Below, piece by piece: positions 1-13,500 of a stretch of DNA of 64,000 bases. A program made the position numbers and the translations under genes. Under the pieces are notes generated by a model, which saw nothing but the letters and a program-made list of their open reading frames with translations, was not told the origin of the DNA and did not search any database. The DNA lies in contig NC_046681.1 of assembly GCF_009870125.1 (NCBI RefSeq), positions 26,434,001 through 26,498,000 on the forward strand. The letters run 5' to 3'. This stretch comes from Drosophila pseudoobscura. Its lineage: Eukaryota > Arthropoda > Insecta > Diptera > Drosophilidae. Positions within the stretch are counted from its first letter, which is position 1. Each line of letters begins with the position of its first letter.

Positions 1-1548
1 GCCGACACGAGAGGAAGAGGATGATGATGCTGATGGGCTGGTACCCGGGACCAAAGCAACCGCAACATCAAACAGACAGAAAGAGCGACCGGCAAAAGGG
101 AAAAATATATAAAATATACTTGTACTCGTTCTCGTACTCGTACTGTCATCGCAAGAGCGCTCCACAAGTTATGAGAGCTTTCCTTTTGGTCCCTAACCAT
201 ACTCAAACAAGGTTCACAGCTGTTCTCCACAGCTGTTTCTGGTTGCAATGTTTTGGGTAATTTCTGGCAGAACCTTTTCCGCCTGAACCAAAACTTCCCT
301 TTCGCATTAAAACCCAAAACATTTCTCTCTCTCTCTCACTCTCTCTCTTCGGGATGCTGTGTGCGCATGTTGAGAGAGAATCATTGTCTGAGATGAAACT
401 CCTGTCTCTCCTTCAGATATTTTATAGGAAAGCTCAGGCTCATTTATCTGAACACTGTCCGCAGCCATGTGCTCATATAGGATTGGTCCAGTAGCGGAGC
501 AACTTTGAAGCGTTACGGTTGGTCGCGAGTCTGAAACCGGAGCCAGAGGCAATCTCTAGCCATCGCAACGCATTCACAGCTCTCTTTCCTTCTGTGAGGC
601 GCGTCGCGGCGGAGTCTAGGACTTCCCCAAAACTGTTTACATTGTTTGGAAACTAATTAAAGTGAGTTTACGGTTGACTTACTGAATCATCATGATTCTG
701 CTAAAGAGTTTTGGCTTAGTTATACTCGTCCTTACGCCAAATTTAATTGGCCAAGTGCGAACAAATTTCGAGAAAATACAAGTGTGTGCATGGAAATTAG
801 TTTTAAAAGTGTTTGACTAAAATTAAATTGAACAAAGTTGTGGAAGGATAGCAACATTTTGTAGTTTAATTGAAAAGAAGCAAGCAACAATATTTTGACT
901 AACTTTTCCCTATGAATAAACCATCAAATAAATATTCAAATCAAATATTCAACGACCACTTCATCCAATTAAATATTTCATTGAAGTGTGGAAATTCAAT
1001 TTCCATCATAACAAAATGATTTGGAAAAAATATATGCATCAAATAGACTATACCAATTTTTGTTACTTTTGGCCATTTTTATTGCCAGTTTATCGAGTAT
1101 TTAGGGCAGTTTAAAAGAAAAAATAAAATCAAATATTTATCATAAATGGGCCTCATAAAAGCATATGATTCTTTGGAAGGATATTTAAATATATCACAAT
1201 TTAAAATTAGTGAAAGAATATGCATAAGATGGAAGAATTTTAAAGTGTGTAAATGATTTAAAAATAAATAATCTTGTATAAAGACTAAATTCTTATATAT
1301 TCAGAAGAGATTAGACTAAACTTCGTAATTTTTCTTAGACTGAAACGGCATTACACTTTTATTCAATCCATTACCTTAGGAATGAGTAGTCTTCAAATCC
1401 AAGTTTAGCGTATCCAAACTTAAAAATGACCATCCCTTAGAACTTTATAACCAGAAAGATTCGCCCAGGGCTACATCGACCCTACCTTTGGGAGTCTTAC
1501 CACCTACAATTTTGCCCACCCCAAAAGATAATTACCCCCACCAAATGC
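1..1548. other. Non-coding upstream region
   Basis: No coding sequence supported. There is a CT-repeat block at about 321-350. A GC-richer stretch at 490-661 ends in AATTAAA/GTGAGTTT, which could be an untranslated exon end. From 900 to 1450 the sequence is AT-rich with no structure I can name. Confidence 0.5.
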
Positions 1549-1707
1549 TATAAAAAATTCTTTGCTTTGCAATGCAAACACAGTAAAATTCATGAAAAAT
1601 AAACAAAATACCGACAAAGTGAAATTAACAAAACAAAAATAAACAGAAAAACAGTGCCGAAAAAGTGCAAACAAGGAGCCAAGCCAAGGCCACCACTGTA
1701 CTAAAAG
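1549..1707 (+). promoter_or_regulatory. Candidate TATA promoter and leader exon of the EGF gene
   Basis: TATAAAAA at 1549-1556 lies about 33 bp before ACACAGTA, an initiator-like site. The following sequence has the A-rich style of a Drosophila 5' untranslated exon and ends at a weak donor, AAAAG/GTGAAC, at 1707. It faces the coding exons at 8.4 kb, which require an upstream leader exon. Which leader exon is really used cannot be decided from sequence; another GT donor-like end is at 661/662. Confidence 0.35.
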
Positions 1708-4700
1708 GTGAACCCAAACAAATAATTTGAAATTAAATCAGTGGTGAAAACTAACAGAGGAAGAGCCATCTCGAGGGGGAGTTCGCTTCGGGAGTTTGTA
1801 CGTGATTTCGCTTTTGAAAACTACATTGAAGCCGCTATAGCCATACCATCCGCTGCCCGTATACTCTTCTCTGTATTACCCACTCTATCAGGCTTTCAGC
1901 ACTTGAACTTTACTTAACTTCTTGTTCTTGTTCTGGTTCTGATTCTGGTGTTGCTTTGGCCACTTCATCTGCCACCTCTTCGGTCTAAGCCAGCGCCGCA
2001 AGTGCCGCACAAGAGCTTCGATTTTCCTATCTGATGGTATGGGCATTGCATGTATGCGTGAGTGGGTGGGTTTCTGTGTGCGTGAGTATCTATGTTTGTG
2101 TTTATCTGTGTGAGACTTGGAGGATGTTGTCACCCCCACGAAGAGGTAGAGGTGGTGGTAGAGGCAGCGGTGGCCTTAAGCGCTTCACTTTACATGCAAA
2201 AACTAGAAGATTGTAGAGATTAAGCCCACAGCCCCACGACCTCCAGCCTCTAGCCTCCTTATGGAACTCTCTCACTCTTCTTCCCTCTCTTACTCTCTCT
2301 ATCTCTCTCTCTTTCTCTCTATGGAACAGCTTCCTCCTCTTTCACTCTGTGATTTGTATGCGTATGCCGCCATCAACATGGCCCCAGCTAATGTTGGCTT
2401 TGCCCTTAGGGTGGTGCCTGTTCTGCGGCTGTAGGTGCTAAAGTTGACTCCACACAACCGCCATAACCTCCATACGTTTTTCACTAGAAACACAGCTAGG
2501 CGGCATCGCTCTCTGCCTCTCATTCGCTCACTCTCTAGCTGTCCCTGTCTTTGAGCGCAAGTCTGTGCGTTTTTGTTGGCGTGTTTGTGGCATAAAAATA
2601 AAGATAAATGCGAGTTCTTTACAACGCAGCGTTGAACACTTTGAGCCCAATCTTTCCTGGTTCTAGCCACCTTCTTACCCCCTTTTAACCCTGCACTGTG
2701 GCTTGGATGGGATTTTTCTGCTGCCGATAGAAGCTAGACAAGGTTGAGGTTGGAAAAAAGGAAATGGGCAAATACTACATTTGAGATTCTTTTGATTTCA
2801 GTGTACTTTTAAAGAATTTTATTTGTTTACGAAAGCTAGAAAGATCGTCTATTTTGACTTCTTTTATTTCATGGAAAAGTTTTGTTGAAGCAAAACTATG
2901 GTAGACCAATGTTAAATAGAAAAATAAGTTTATATAAACAAAAATAAAGTTGAAGGATTTGTTTGTGCCTTGCTCAGAGATGTTTCTATTCTTGTAACGT
3001 ATAAATTTCCTTAAAATACTAACATTCTTGCCATTCTCTTGGCAAAATAAACTCCTCGGAACATCTCCAACTTCACTCAACAGGCCAATGAGGCAGTACT
3101 TCAATTAGAGCCACTTGTTCGCACCCTCTCCAACCACTGTGCAAGGACACACCTTGTTTTGAACACTGTTCTACAGGGCAGGGTGCTGGGTTCGGGGTTC
3201 TTGCTGTGGTTGTGGCGCCCATCAAAAAAACGTCACCGGGGCCTGCCAGACACAGCATCAGCCCCAAAAAAACTCGGGATGGAGTTTGTCTAGGACAGGA
3301 ATGGGAGTGGAGCAGCGTCGCTCTACTCGTACTACTCTCCTGCGGTTACGAGTTTTAGATTTCTTCTTCCTCCTTTTTCTCTGTGAATGTGTCTGCGTGT
3401 GTGCATGTTACCCCAAAAATGCGACCAACAAAAAAAACACATTTCTAAATATGTCTACAAATAAAAAAAAAAAATAATGGAAGAGAGGGTAGGAGATTGG
3501 ATCTCGGTGCGCGGGAGTCGAAGTTTTAGATACCCTTGAAGGTAGAAGTTATCCCTCCTTTATGTTATTCTATCATATCTTTTTTCCATTCTAATTGGCT
3601 CTGATTCTGTTTTGCAGAAACAAAGAACAAACTTTATAGGACCGTAAATACTTCAATCTCTATGTGGCCAACCCCTCTTTAGAATCGTGACATGACCCCC
3701 ATGATAGGGTATTAAAAAAACATAAAAAGGGAAGATGGAAAGTTGCTTTGCATAGAGCGCAAAAATGTTTTGCTCTATGTTTATCTGCAGCGGCCCATCT
3801 CCACCATTTCTGCCGCTTCTCCACCAGCCTCTCCGTTTTTGTTGATATTAGCGCTTGTTTATGGCCGACACTGTAGCTGTATCTGTATGTGTATGTGTGT
3901 GCCACGCTTCGTCGCATTTTAAATTAAGCTCCATTTTATTTCTATTTACATTTTGCTCTTTCGTTTTTCTCTTCTTTCCTTTTGCGACGGCTCTGGTGCT
4001 GCTGGCTGGCTGGTGCTGCAACTGTTTGCGAAGCTGAAGAAGGGGAAAAGTTTTTACCAGACGGCGGGGAGGGAGCACCGCCCTCTTAGGTGCTCAGCAT
4101 TTTTTATTTGTTTTTCATTTTCACTTTTATTATTCCAACATTTCTACAATATTTTTGTTGTTGTTTATATTCGGGGCGGCGCGGCGCCAAGTGAAATGTT
4201 TGATTTATTTTTTATTTGCCATTGAACGTGTTTATTTATGTGTTTTCTCTTTGGTTTTGGCTGCTGCTTTTACTCTCCTTCTTTCTCCATACACCGGGAA
4301 AAATAAGAAATAAAAGGATATTTCAATTGTTCAAAAACTTGGCAAGTTTAAAACAACCACTTCAACACTTAAGTGTTGATCTATTACCATCTCTAGGAAT
4401 GAATACAATTTACTTATCAATAATCTTCAGTTGATTTGGATCTCCAATTTTTTAAAGTGTAGTACTTATTCTTCTCATGATACCTTTCCCTTTTTCCACA
4501 TTTCTTATTTTTCTTTTGGCTAATCTTTTTATGCTTCTATTTATTTCGTTCTCTCCAACCATTTTATGTGCCATTCTCATATGTCTGCTATTGTAAGCTG
4601 CATTAAATTGGAAAATGTTTAAGTGTTTTATTTACACTTTCATTTTTTTGTGGAGTAAGATTTGTTTCATTTTGGGAATTAGCTTTGTGAGCATGATTTA

Positions 4701-7700
4701 TGACGCGGAACAAGTGTGGAGTAGAGGCACCAAGGCTGTTTGATGATGTTGATCTGCTTCGAGATTACAGAAATGAGTTTTGTTTTGTATCTATTTGAAT
4801 ACAAGATTTTAGAGAGATGCGTAAAGTGGCTTTTAGGAGGAGCTTAACTTTTGATGTATTGTAAAATATTGTATATTTTTAAATATATTTCAAGAAACCG
4901 CATTAATGTTAATATTTTCAATGAAATAAGTAAATGACGAATATCTAGCCTCATATTTATAGTATCCTTTCAGAGAACCCCTGTAATATCTGATCATCCA
5001 ATCTCCTTTTCCGCACTTCCCCATGCACTTGAAAGCAATTTTTGTTTCTCTTTTGGAGAAGACTTAATTAAATGAAACGAAAGGCTGAGCAGCCACTTCT
5101 AATTGAAGCATTCTCCAAAGAAGCCGAGCCCAAAAAAAAAAAAGGAAAAAGAAATTATTTGAATCGCATCGTCTGGCGTCTGGCCACAAAAAAGGGCAAT
5201 TGCAGGGCATAAATTCATTTCTCTTTTTTTTCTGCCAGAAAGAAAATATGAAAATTCCTCCAGTTATCCTTCTTATGTTTTTCTCTGTATGTGTCTGTGT
5301 GGTGCCTTTGCTCAACCACAAAACAAAAAATGATGAAAAAACCACAGAGAAGAGGTCAGAGAGAGAGAGAGAGAAAGGAGAGGGAGATTCAGTTATCGGG
5401 GACTTACCACAGACTTGACTTTACCGCGACTTTAAAAATATGAGGGAGCCCCAGTGGAAACCAAACTCTAAGCGGATTTTGATTTGTTTTTGCCAACCAG
5501 CCAGCCCCCGCAAACAAAAGGAAAATGTGCTTAAGTTGTTTGTTCCCTGATGCTCTTAACTTTTCCCCAGTTGAAGGTTCCCGCCACTCCTCTCCTCAGT
5601 TGAGAATTTCAGATCCTCCTGTACTTCTTCTCCAAGGACCCCTGCTCCTCCTTCTCCTCCACCTTTACAGGATTGAGTTTGAAAAGTTGAATTGACATCA
5701 ATCAGAGTCAGAGTGCTTGGATGTTACTTTGCCGCACCTGACAGACCGCAGAGCATAAATATACTTTTCAATATGCGCCCCGACCGCAGCGTCAAATTGG
5801 ATGAGTTTTAATTAATTTCGTCATTACAATAATTAATTGAATGCCTGCTGAGAGAGAGGCTCAAGGACATGGCATGGGGGAGGCTGGAGGAGGGTGGTGG
5901 GTGCGCTGCAAGGGCAGGCAAACGCACAGGCTGCGCAGGTGCAACAAATTGCAATATATTTTACAGCTACTTAGTCGAGCATTGCACATGCACTGCAGGA
6001 GCCAACTTTCCGAGTCACATGTGTGCGCAAGTATATGTTGTATCTTTGTGGTCTATTGTGTGAGTGTGTGTGAACACAACTAGAGTTTGATTTATTGCCA
6101 GCCTCAAAGGCTCATAAATAAATGAAATGAAACCCAAAATGGTCTCAAATTAGTTTGAAGTCCTTGGGGGCGATGAGAAATTGAAAGCGAACAATTGAAA
6201 TATATGTATGTTTGGAAATTTCGGTAAAATATCAATTTGCAAAAGTTCAATTAAATAATTTCTGAATAATTTTCGAAATGTTCCTAAAATATAAGTTTTA
6301 AATATTTTAAATTTAGTTTTCCCATAAATTTACCAGAATGGAGTTAAATCTTTGCCAAAATCGTTGAACAAAAAACTAAACCAAGTACTTTTAAAAATTT
6401 ACAATAAATAAATAGCTGTAAGTTTTAAATATTTTGTTTAAATTCAAATTAAATGTTCCAAAGTCCATTCCCACAAGCACTTTTATCCACACAGCAACTA
6501 AGTACAGCCTAATAAGCAATTTTTCAACCCAATTCAGTTAAACCTTTTTCCAAACTCAAAGAGAATATCTTAAATGTGAAATCTTACTCGGAGGAAACCA
6601 TTTCAGAAGGCCAGAGAGCCAGAGCAGCGCCAGAGCCAGTGCAAACTTCTTTAATCTTGGAAAATGTGCCTATAAATAGCTCAGAAAGCTGTGCTCCAAG
6701 CCTTGTGTTTGCCTTGCAGGCCGGATTATGGCTTTGGCTGATAAATCTGTCGCTCATAAAGTACCACAAGGAACGGCTGTGGCACTAGATTCAACATTCA
6801 TGCCCCTCCATACACTCACCATAGACATGGGTCCAATTCATGAGCCGACGCTGCGTCTCCGACAAACTACTGGAGATAAGAGAGAATATACGGACAGAAT
6901 CCCATGAATGGATGTCTTGCTCGAGTGACGCCAGCAGAGTTGTCGTCCAGTGAAGAGTCCACGTCCAGTGTCCGTTCCCAGCCCAATCCAGCTCAATGGG
7001 TGTCCCGTCCAGCTTTCACTGTGTGCAATCAACTGTAAGTTGTCATCTGCCATAAGCAGAGAGTCCCCACAAGTCTCTGGGAGCTGCTGGTTAAACGCGG
7101 TTGGCCGCAAATCAATTTGGTCTTCAACTAAATTCCCAACAGAATTTAACATTCAGTTAGCCGTGTGGACTCTGTGTCAAAATGCCTTGTCAATTATATA
7201 ATTTGATTCAAATTTTTATTAGCCATCACAATACAATTGCTTGTTAGTCTTCTCTAATTTGGCGGCAAGGCAAAAAATGGAACAAATGTTCTCTCTTCAA
7301 AGGACTCACTGCCAATAACCCAATTATTTGTATTGATTTTCCCTGTCTGCTGCTTGGAAGATGAATTCCTAATCATTTTGACGACCTCTATCATCGGTTC
7401 TGTCGAAACAAATTTTATTATGGATAAACACATCGCTTGCTCTTTGTTTCAAAATTTAATAGAATGGATTTAAATAGTTACAATTACAATTTATGCTCTC
7501 TTAAGCTAAGAACATCACTTAAAATATTTTATTCCTCTGTTATTTATGTAATTCTAAATTAATGCTTGACCCATATAACCCATATAATAGACCATATTAT
7601 TTGATTGGCCAACAAAAAGCATTTAACTGCCGCTTCCAAAACATTTTCTGCTCGTTAAAAGCTCAAATATCTCTTGGTGAGGGCCACAAATGTGTTGCAT

Positions 7701-8281
7701 ACTTTTTGCCGTTCATTGAGCGTGAAAGTCTTTCATTTTTTTTGTATTTTTAACCCCCACCCCACTGAAAAAAAAAACACCCCGAATTCCCTGAACGAGT
7801 GCATTTAACAGGTTATTGTTGGAAAATTCACAAATATTTGTGGAATTTCTGAACATTTTCGGGGTGGTGCGAGGCAAAGTATGCTGGAAATATTTTTAGT
7901 CCCGCATTTGAGGACAAAATTTGTATGGATTCTAATTAATATGTTTCCACCATAGCCATATTCAATATTCCCCTCCACATAAATTATCATTTCTATTTGC
8001 TTTTGGGCCGCTGGCAAATTTTAATATCTGATTCCCATGCAAATGTCCGGCCCAGACAAACACACTTTGTAAAGTGAAACCCAAACCATCAAAATATATC
8101 GAATAAATGTATATAAATGCAAATATATTTGCGATAAAAGCCAAACCAGCCAGAAAGTCAGCCAATCTATATGCGGGCAAGGCAGACATTTTTTCAGTCA
8201 ATTGATGGTTGTCAGGATGGAAAAAACAGTAAACCCCTACGAAAATAAATTGTACTAATAAAATATATTTTCTATTTACAG
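1708..8281. other. Probable first intron of the EGF gene
   Basis: No plus-strand coding exon is visible. It holds CT-rich microsatellite sequence at about 2268-2322, GT/GA repeats near 5280 and 5360, AT-rich stretches, and one exon-like minus-strand segment (6820-6869, listed separately). It ends in a branch-like TACTAAT near 8252 and acceptor TTTACAG at 8281. Confidence 0.5.
6820..6869 (-). other. Possible unassigned minus-strand coding exon
   Basis: On the minus strand, TTCTCTCTTATCTCCAG precedes, and GTGAGTGT follows, a 50-bp segment. One frame reads SLSETQRRLMNWTHVY without a stop, with fly-like codon choice. The flanking splice signals are as good as those of the confirmed genes here. 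No partner exons were found, so the gene it would belong to is unknown; it may be chance. Confidence 0.3.
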
Positions 8282-10546
8282 ATTTTCAGGCGCCATGTGC
8301 CAAAGCAAACAAAAATAACAAAGTGTATGCGGAAATATATATTGGAAAATCGCTGGGAAAAATCAAAATAAAAATTCCTTCCTCTTTTTGGGAGAACGAG
8401 AAAAATCAACGGCCGAAGGCCAAAAAGGAAATTTTAACCAAACAAAATGCTGAAAATCTGCATTTTTACATTGGTAATTGCGGCAGCTGCCGCAGCAGCA
8501 GTAACAACAACAACAACAACAGCAACAACAACAGCGGCAACCACTACAACAACAGCTGCGACAACACCAACAAAATCGGAAGCTCCAGAAACAGCAAAGC
8601 AGACCATAAAAAATGACTTGGGTGGAAGTGACGCCCCTCTGGGAGCAGGCGAAGGCAACCGAACGTTGTTGAACATTTTCAAGGATGTGCCAGAGCAGCG
8701 AGAGACGGCCACGGTGGGTGGTTCAACCTCAACGGCCACGCCCACCACAACAGCCACCACCAGCACTACAACAACAGAGGCAACAACCACCACAAGAACG
8801 ACAAAAACTGCACCAACAACACCAACACCAACATCAACTACGGAAAATGAGGTAGCCTCGGGTGGCAGCATGCTAATGACAACAGCATTGCCCCGGGCGG
8901 ATTTAGGTGAGATGAGCGGGATAAAGGATGCAGTGCATCGCATCAAATTAAGCGTGATTCCATCATCATCCACAACGGAACAGGCAGAGGTAGCACTAGA
9001 AATGAAAGAACAGTCAAAAGTCGCACCAGAAGAGATGAAGGTAGCAACAATAGAACTTAAGGAACAGCCAGCAGCACCTATAGAAGAGGCTCCCGAGGGA
9101 GATGAAGACATCCCAACCGAGTCGCCACTGCAAATACAAATGCAGGCAGCTGCCTCCTACCAAGTGGCCGAAACTCTGGCGGATCTGAATGAGGAAGAAC
9201 GTGCCCGCTACGATGCCATGTTAGCCCACCAGCCCACAGCCAGTAAACTGAATATTGTTGATCTATATCCCCTGAAAATCGAAGACTTTCAACCGATTAT
9301 TCAAAACGATAATGAGGAACTCTTAAGGCAGCGTACGATCTTTACACAACCCGAGAATAATGAAGAGTACAGACAGAATCTGATGCCCAATGAGGTTGAC
9401 ATGGTAATTAACAGAGACGAAGAGCTAGTTCAGGAGAAACTAAGAGTCAATCAGGCCATTGGTGATACAACAACCACACCTATTTCCAGTCAAGGAACCA
9501 CAGCAGATTTCACAGGCAAACTTCTGGCCGATCAAGATGATCTTATCACCGAAATTGAAAGCAAATTTCAACTACAAGAGACGACAACTACAACTACAAC
9601 CACAACCACAACAGCACCGAAGGCAACCACAACCACAGTACGACCCCCGTCTCTACTTAAACCTGGCGACTCTTTCATCGATCGTCGAGTGAAGAAAAGC
9701 TTTGAGTTTCCCATGCAGCATCGCGCCAGCGACGTAATGGCCATGCCCCACATAGACTTTGCCAACACAAAGTTCCAAACGGATTCGCTAGACTCCTCCG
9801 TCGATGGCAAGGCGGCGGTGGGCTCAGCTATGCACATGGCCTCGCATCCGGAGTTCTCCACCACAAAGTTCTACAACAGCAAGGAGCTGTACAACGAAAT
9901 GCTGCTGCATAATAAGCGCAAGTTAATGAAGGAAACCAAGTCAACAACTACTATGGGCGCCTCGGGAGCGGCTGAGAGTCCGGTTGTAAAGTCAGTGGAG
10001 GACACAACTCAGTTGCCGTTGAGCGTGACTCTGGTCGCAGACGGACAAACTTTTTCCCCAACAACAACAGCAGCAGCACCAGCAACACCAACAATATCTC
10101 CAGCCACAACTCCAGCCACAGCAGAAGCAGCAGCAGCTGACTCAACAACAAAAACAACATCTGCAGTGGGAAACTCTGGGAAATATCAGAAACAGCTTAA
10201 GCGTGCCAAATTATTGCTCAAGGCTCTGACACCGCCCAAGCCTGACAAGCTGGCAGTTGTCTCGTCACCCGTGAAAGTCGCCACAGAACCGTCACCATCT
10301 CCATCTCCATCATCGACTACCATGGCGACGACTCCTGGGCCAATGATGGCCATGGCCAGGACGCGTCCACGGCCACAGCGACCAGTTAATCCCGCTAAGG
10401 CGGCCTCAAAGCCAATTGCTAGGCCGCGCATTTTAAGTCGCCTCCAGGAGAAAATCAATTCCCTCGAATGCGAGATACAGAATGTGCCGCAGGACTCGCA
10501 TTTGTGGCGTGGCAATGAAACCCACGAGCTGTTGCTGCCCATTGTG
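8282..10546 (+). CDS. wry-like exon 2: leader end, signal peptide and mucin-like region
   Basis: The exon begins after a TACTAAT-like branch site and an acceptor ending at 8281. It carries a 165-bp leader and codons 1-700 from ATG 8447. The first residues, MLKICIFTLVIAAAAAAAV, form a signal peptide. Blocks of Thr (about 20-50, 90-135, 385-405) and Ala/Pro/Thr (about 550-585) alternate with acidic, apparently folded or helical segments. The end is basic (KQLKRAKLLLKAL; RTRPRPQRPV) and then leads to an N-glycosylation site NET. The donor GTAAGT begins at 10547 and the codon phase is 0. Thr blocks are encoded by ACA/ACC/ACG runs, so length probably varies between strains. Confidence 0.85.
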
Positions 10547-13500
10547 GTAAGTAGGCGGTGGCTTTAAGGCTTTGTCTTTGGCGCCTTCTCTGTTAACAAA
10601 AACAATTGAAGCCTGATTAAGTTCTTATCATTAGCAGCACAAAGCACACACGCGCAAAGTACAAAAAAAGGATGAATGGAAAGGGGAGAGCTTAAGTATT
10701 CACAGAAGGGCAACACGCCGTATGCGTGTTATTTGTGTAAGCGGGTTAACCAATTAGGGACTGACTACATTTATATAATATGCACGCTGACGGCTAATTA
10801 GTAAGGAGAAAGCTTAGTTTTGGCAGGAATTAGCCCCAAGGAAATTAGAGAGATCCTAATTAACCTGACAAAGTTCCAAGAAGTAAAGAAACTATCGATG
10901 GGGCACTCTAGAGGGTACTCTACAAACCCATGTTCAACTTTCCCCCATTAACAAACAACATTTGAGCACACTCAACTCAATAATTCGATATCCAATTTCC
11001 CTACATCCCTTCGTAGCACCACCCCTCCCTGCGCAAAAACAACATTCGGAATACTTGTCAAATTTGTTTGCTCGGCTAATTGAAAACCTTTTAAGAGTTG
11101 ATACAATTTTCAAACCGAAAGAAAATCACTGACGGAGCAGGGCGGGGCGGGTACATAAATAACTAACAAACACATTTGCAGTTAACATCGACAGCAAACA
11201 GTTGAATGGACAAGAAAAGGACATCTACAAGACAGGGAGAGAAAGGATTCACCGAACTGAACCCGAGCCGAGCTTAATCCCCCCAGATAAGTTGGCCAAC
11301 AAAAGGAAATTATTGATCGCCATTTTATTTGGCCATTTCCGTGAGCATGTGTGAGTGCTGGGAAAGAGGTTCACGGGGCAAGTTGACCGGAAATATGGCA
11401 GCCCTGTGCACAGGTTCCTATGCAAAAAGGGACAAATCTCTGACGTGTAGACAGTGCGGTTCGAAACCATGGTTTTCTTAATTTTTGGAGTGAATATAAG
11501 GAAAACAATATGATTACTTTCCAAAATGATTCCCTCCTTTTACCCAAGTGATTATGGGATTCGGAATAGTTCCAAAGAAGTCAGTCCTTCCTATAGATCC
11601 TTTCTATCAATCATTTCAACCCCAACCTGATAGGGTTCTGAAAAGCATTGTAGGTATTGCTTATCAATTTTATCTTTCCCTTTGTGTTGTGGAACGCCTT
11701 CCACATCTCTTACAATTTTGTTACACACTGTACTTGTATCCTAGAAAAGGGTTTACAATTTCTTTATTAAATTGCATTTGTTGTAAAATCAGGAATAAAC
11801 TAGAAAAGGGACTGATTCCAGCCTTGGGACCCAGTTGGCCAGTTCTCGTGTGTTGCTTGGAGTCGGCTTTCTATTCTGTATATATATATAACCATTTCAT
11901 GTCTGGTTATATTGACGTAAATCAAGCCATTTGTCTGGCCAAATCACAGCTGCTGCCCCTTTTGGCCAAATATTTAAATTAATATTGGGAAATGTTCACC
12001 CTCTTCATTGGCAGGAGTTATGTGAGAGCCAGATGCGTCTTTGACTAACTGACTAAGAGACTGAAAGACAACTGACTGACGCCGAAGACGGACTTCTCCG
12101 AATGTGTAATTAACAGCAGTTTTTGGGCTGTCTATTCAAACAGTTGCTGTGTGTGCTTCCAGCTGAAATGGCATTCGAATTTTCTGTCCATTTAGTAGGC
12201 CCTTCTTTTGGTAGGTTTAACGTCTTTTGTTAATAAGAAAAATGGACCAAACCGAATGGCAAAGAAAAAGAAATTGATTTTGTGTTTACTTTTTCGTCAG
12301 CAAATGGTAAATGGAAGGTCGTCCATGAATTTAATTAAGGAGCAGCATTATGTAAACTTAGCCCCAAAGTGAAAAAGGAAAATACATATACATTAGGCAT
12401 TGGCATAATGTGTACCTTGCATAAAATTAATGCTGACTTTCTTTCCGCTTTCACTGTGAAGAGCTTCCTTCTTTCCCGGGGCCCCGTCCGAAGTCCCAGG
12501 GCGTAGGTCCTTTCCCAGCGCTCCGTCCCTCTGGAGGTAGAAAAAAAGTAAACAATTTAAGAAAACAATTTTTGCATAAAAGGTGGAAACATTTCATCCA
12601 GGTTTTCCATTTCTTTTTTTTGGGGAGGGGGGGCTCAGTGAAAACATTTCCCAACTGAATTTGTTTATTCTTCTGTTTGTTGTCTTGGGACTTTTTTGAT
12701 GGAAGTCTCTGCTTCTCTACTTTACCCTCTACCTTTCTCTTCCATTTTTCTACTTTTTGAGACATTTAAGCTTCCTTGAATTAGTTTTTTTTGTCTTATG
12801 TTAATGGGTAGCTAAGTGCCTGAGTGCATTTGTCTAGGAGAGTTTTTCAAGACTTTCTAAGTGATTGGAAATCGAATGAAATTTGGTCGAAGAGATATTT
12901 GACGTTAAATTAATCATGAGTTGACTATTTAACGGGGGCTATAGAATCTTTGAGATTACATTACACTGCCATCTACTGGTTTTCTGTATTGAATCCCTAA
13001 CGTCCATAAAACTGCTTTTAAATGAATAACCCAAAACTAAATAAAGGCCCAAAAAAATAGGCTAACATATATATGTATGTACAACAATAAAAATGGAAAT
13101 TTATGTCATTACCTTTTGTGGTCTCTATAAAAAAAAAACACTCTACACAAAGCTACGCATGAAATTCTATGTGACCCAAAAACTTGGGCATTTCCCAATT
13201 GGAAAAAAATCCCTGTTGTATCCCGTATATGTATGTAAATATGCAAGTTTTTGGTTGATTTTGCTGTTGTTGTTGGAAGGCTGACCGCCATATATACAAT
13301 GTGGAGTTTTATGTGCGTTGAGACAGGCCATTAAAATGCCATAAATTTGAGCTCTGACAAATCCGCAACCGAAAAAGCCATACATGTACTACGTATACAA
13401 ATGCTGTATAAAAAGCGAGATCCAAAACTAAACCGCTTCAAATTGCGCAAAAATATGCTAAAATGGCGGGAGAGGTTGGAAATGGAGACCATAAAAAGGG

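Noticed and set aside
8323..8616. 97-codon overlapping plus frame with an Asn run
   Set aside because: Opens with GTG, not ATG, and is simply the CAA/ACA repeat read in another frame.
8434..9111. 225-codon minus-strand open frame rich in Val and Ala
   Set aside because: It is the antisense of the Thr-codon repeats of the EGF gene's first coding exon; repeats of this type keep several frames open.
11548..11982. 144-codon plus-strand open frame in intron 2
   Set aside because: Poor composition, no good start, no splice or domain signal; chance frame.
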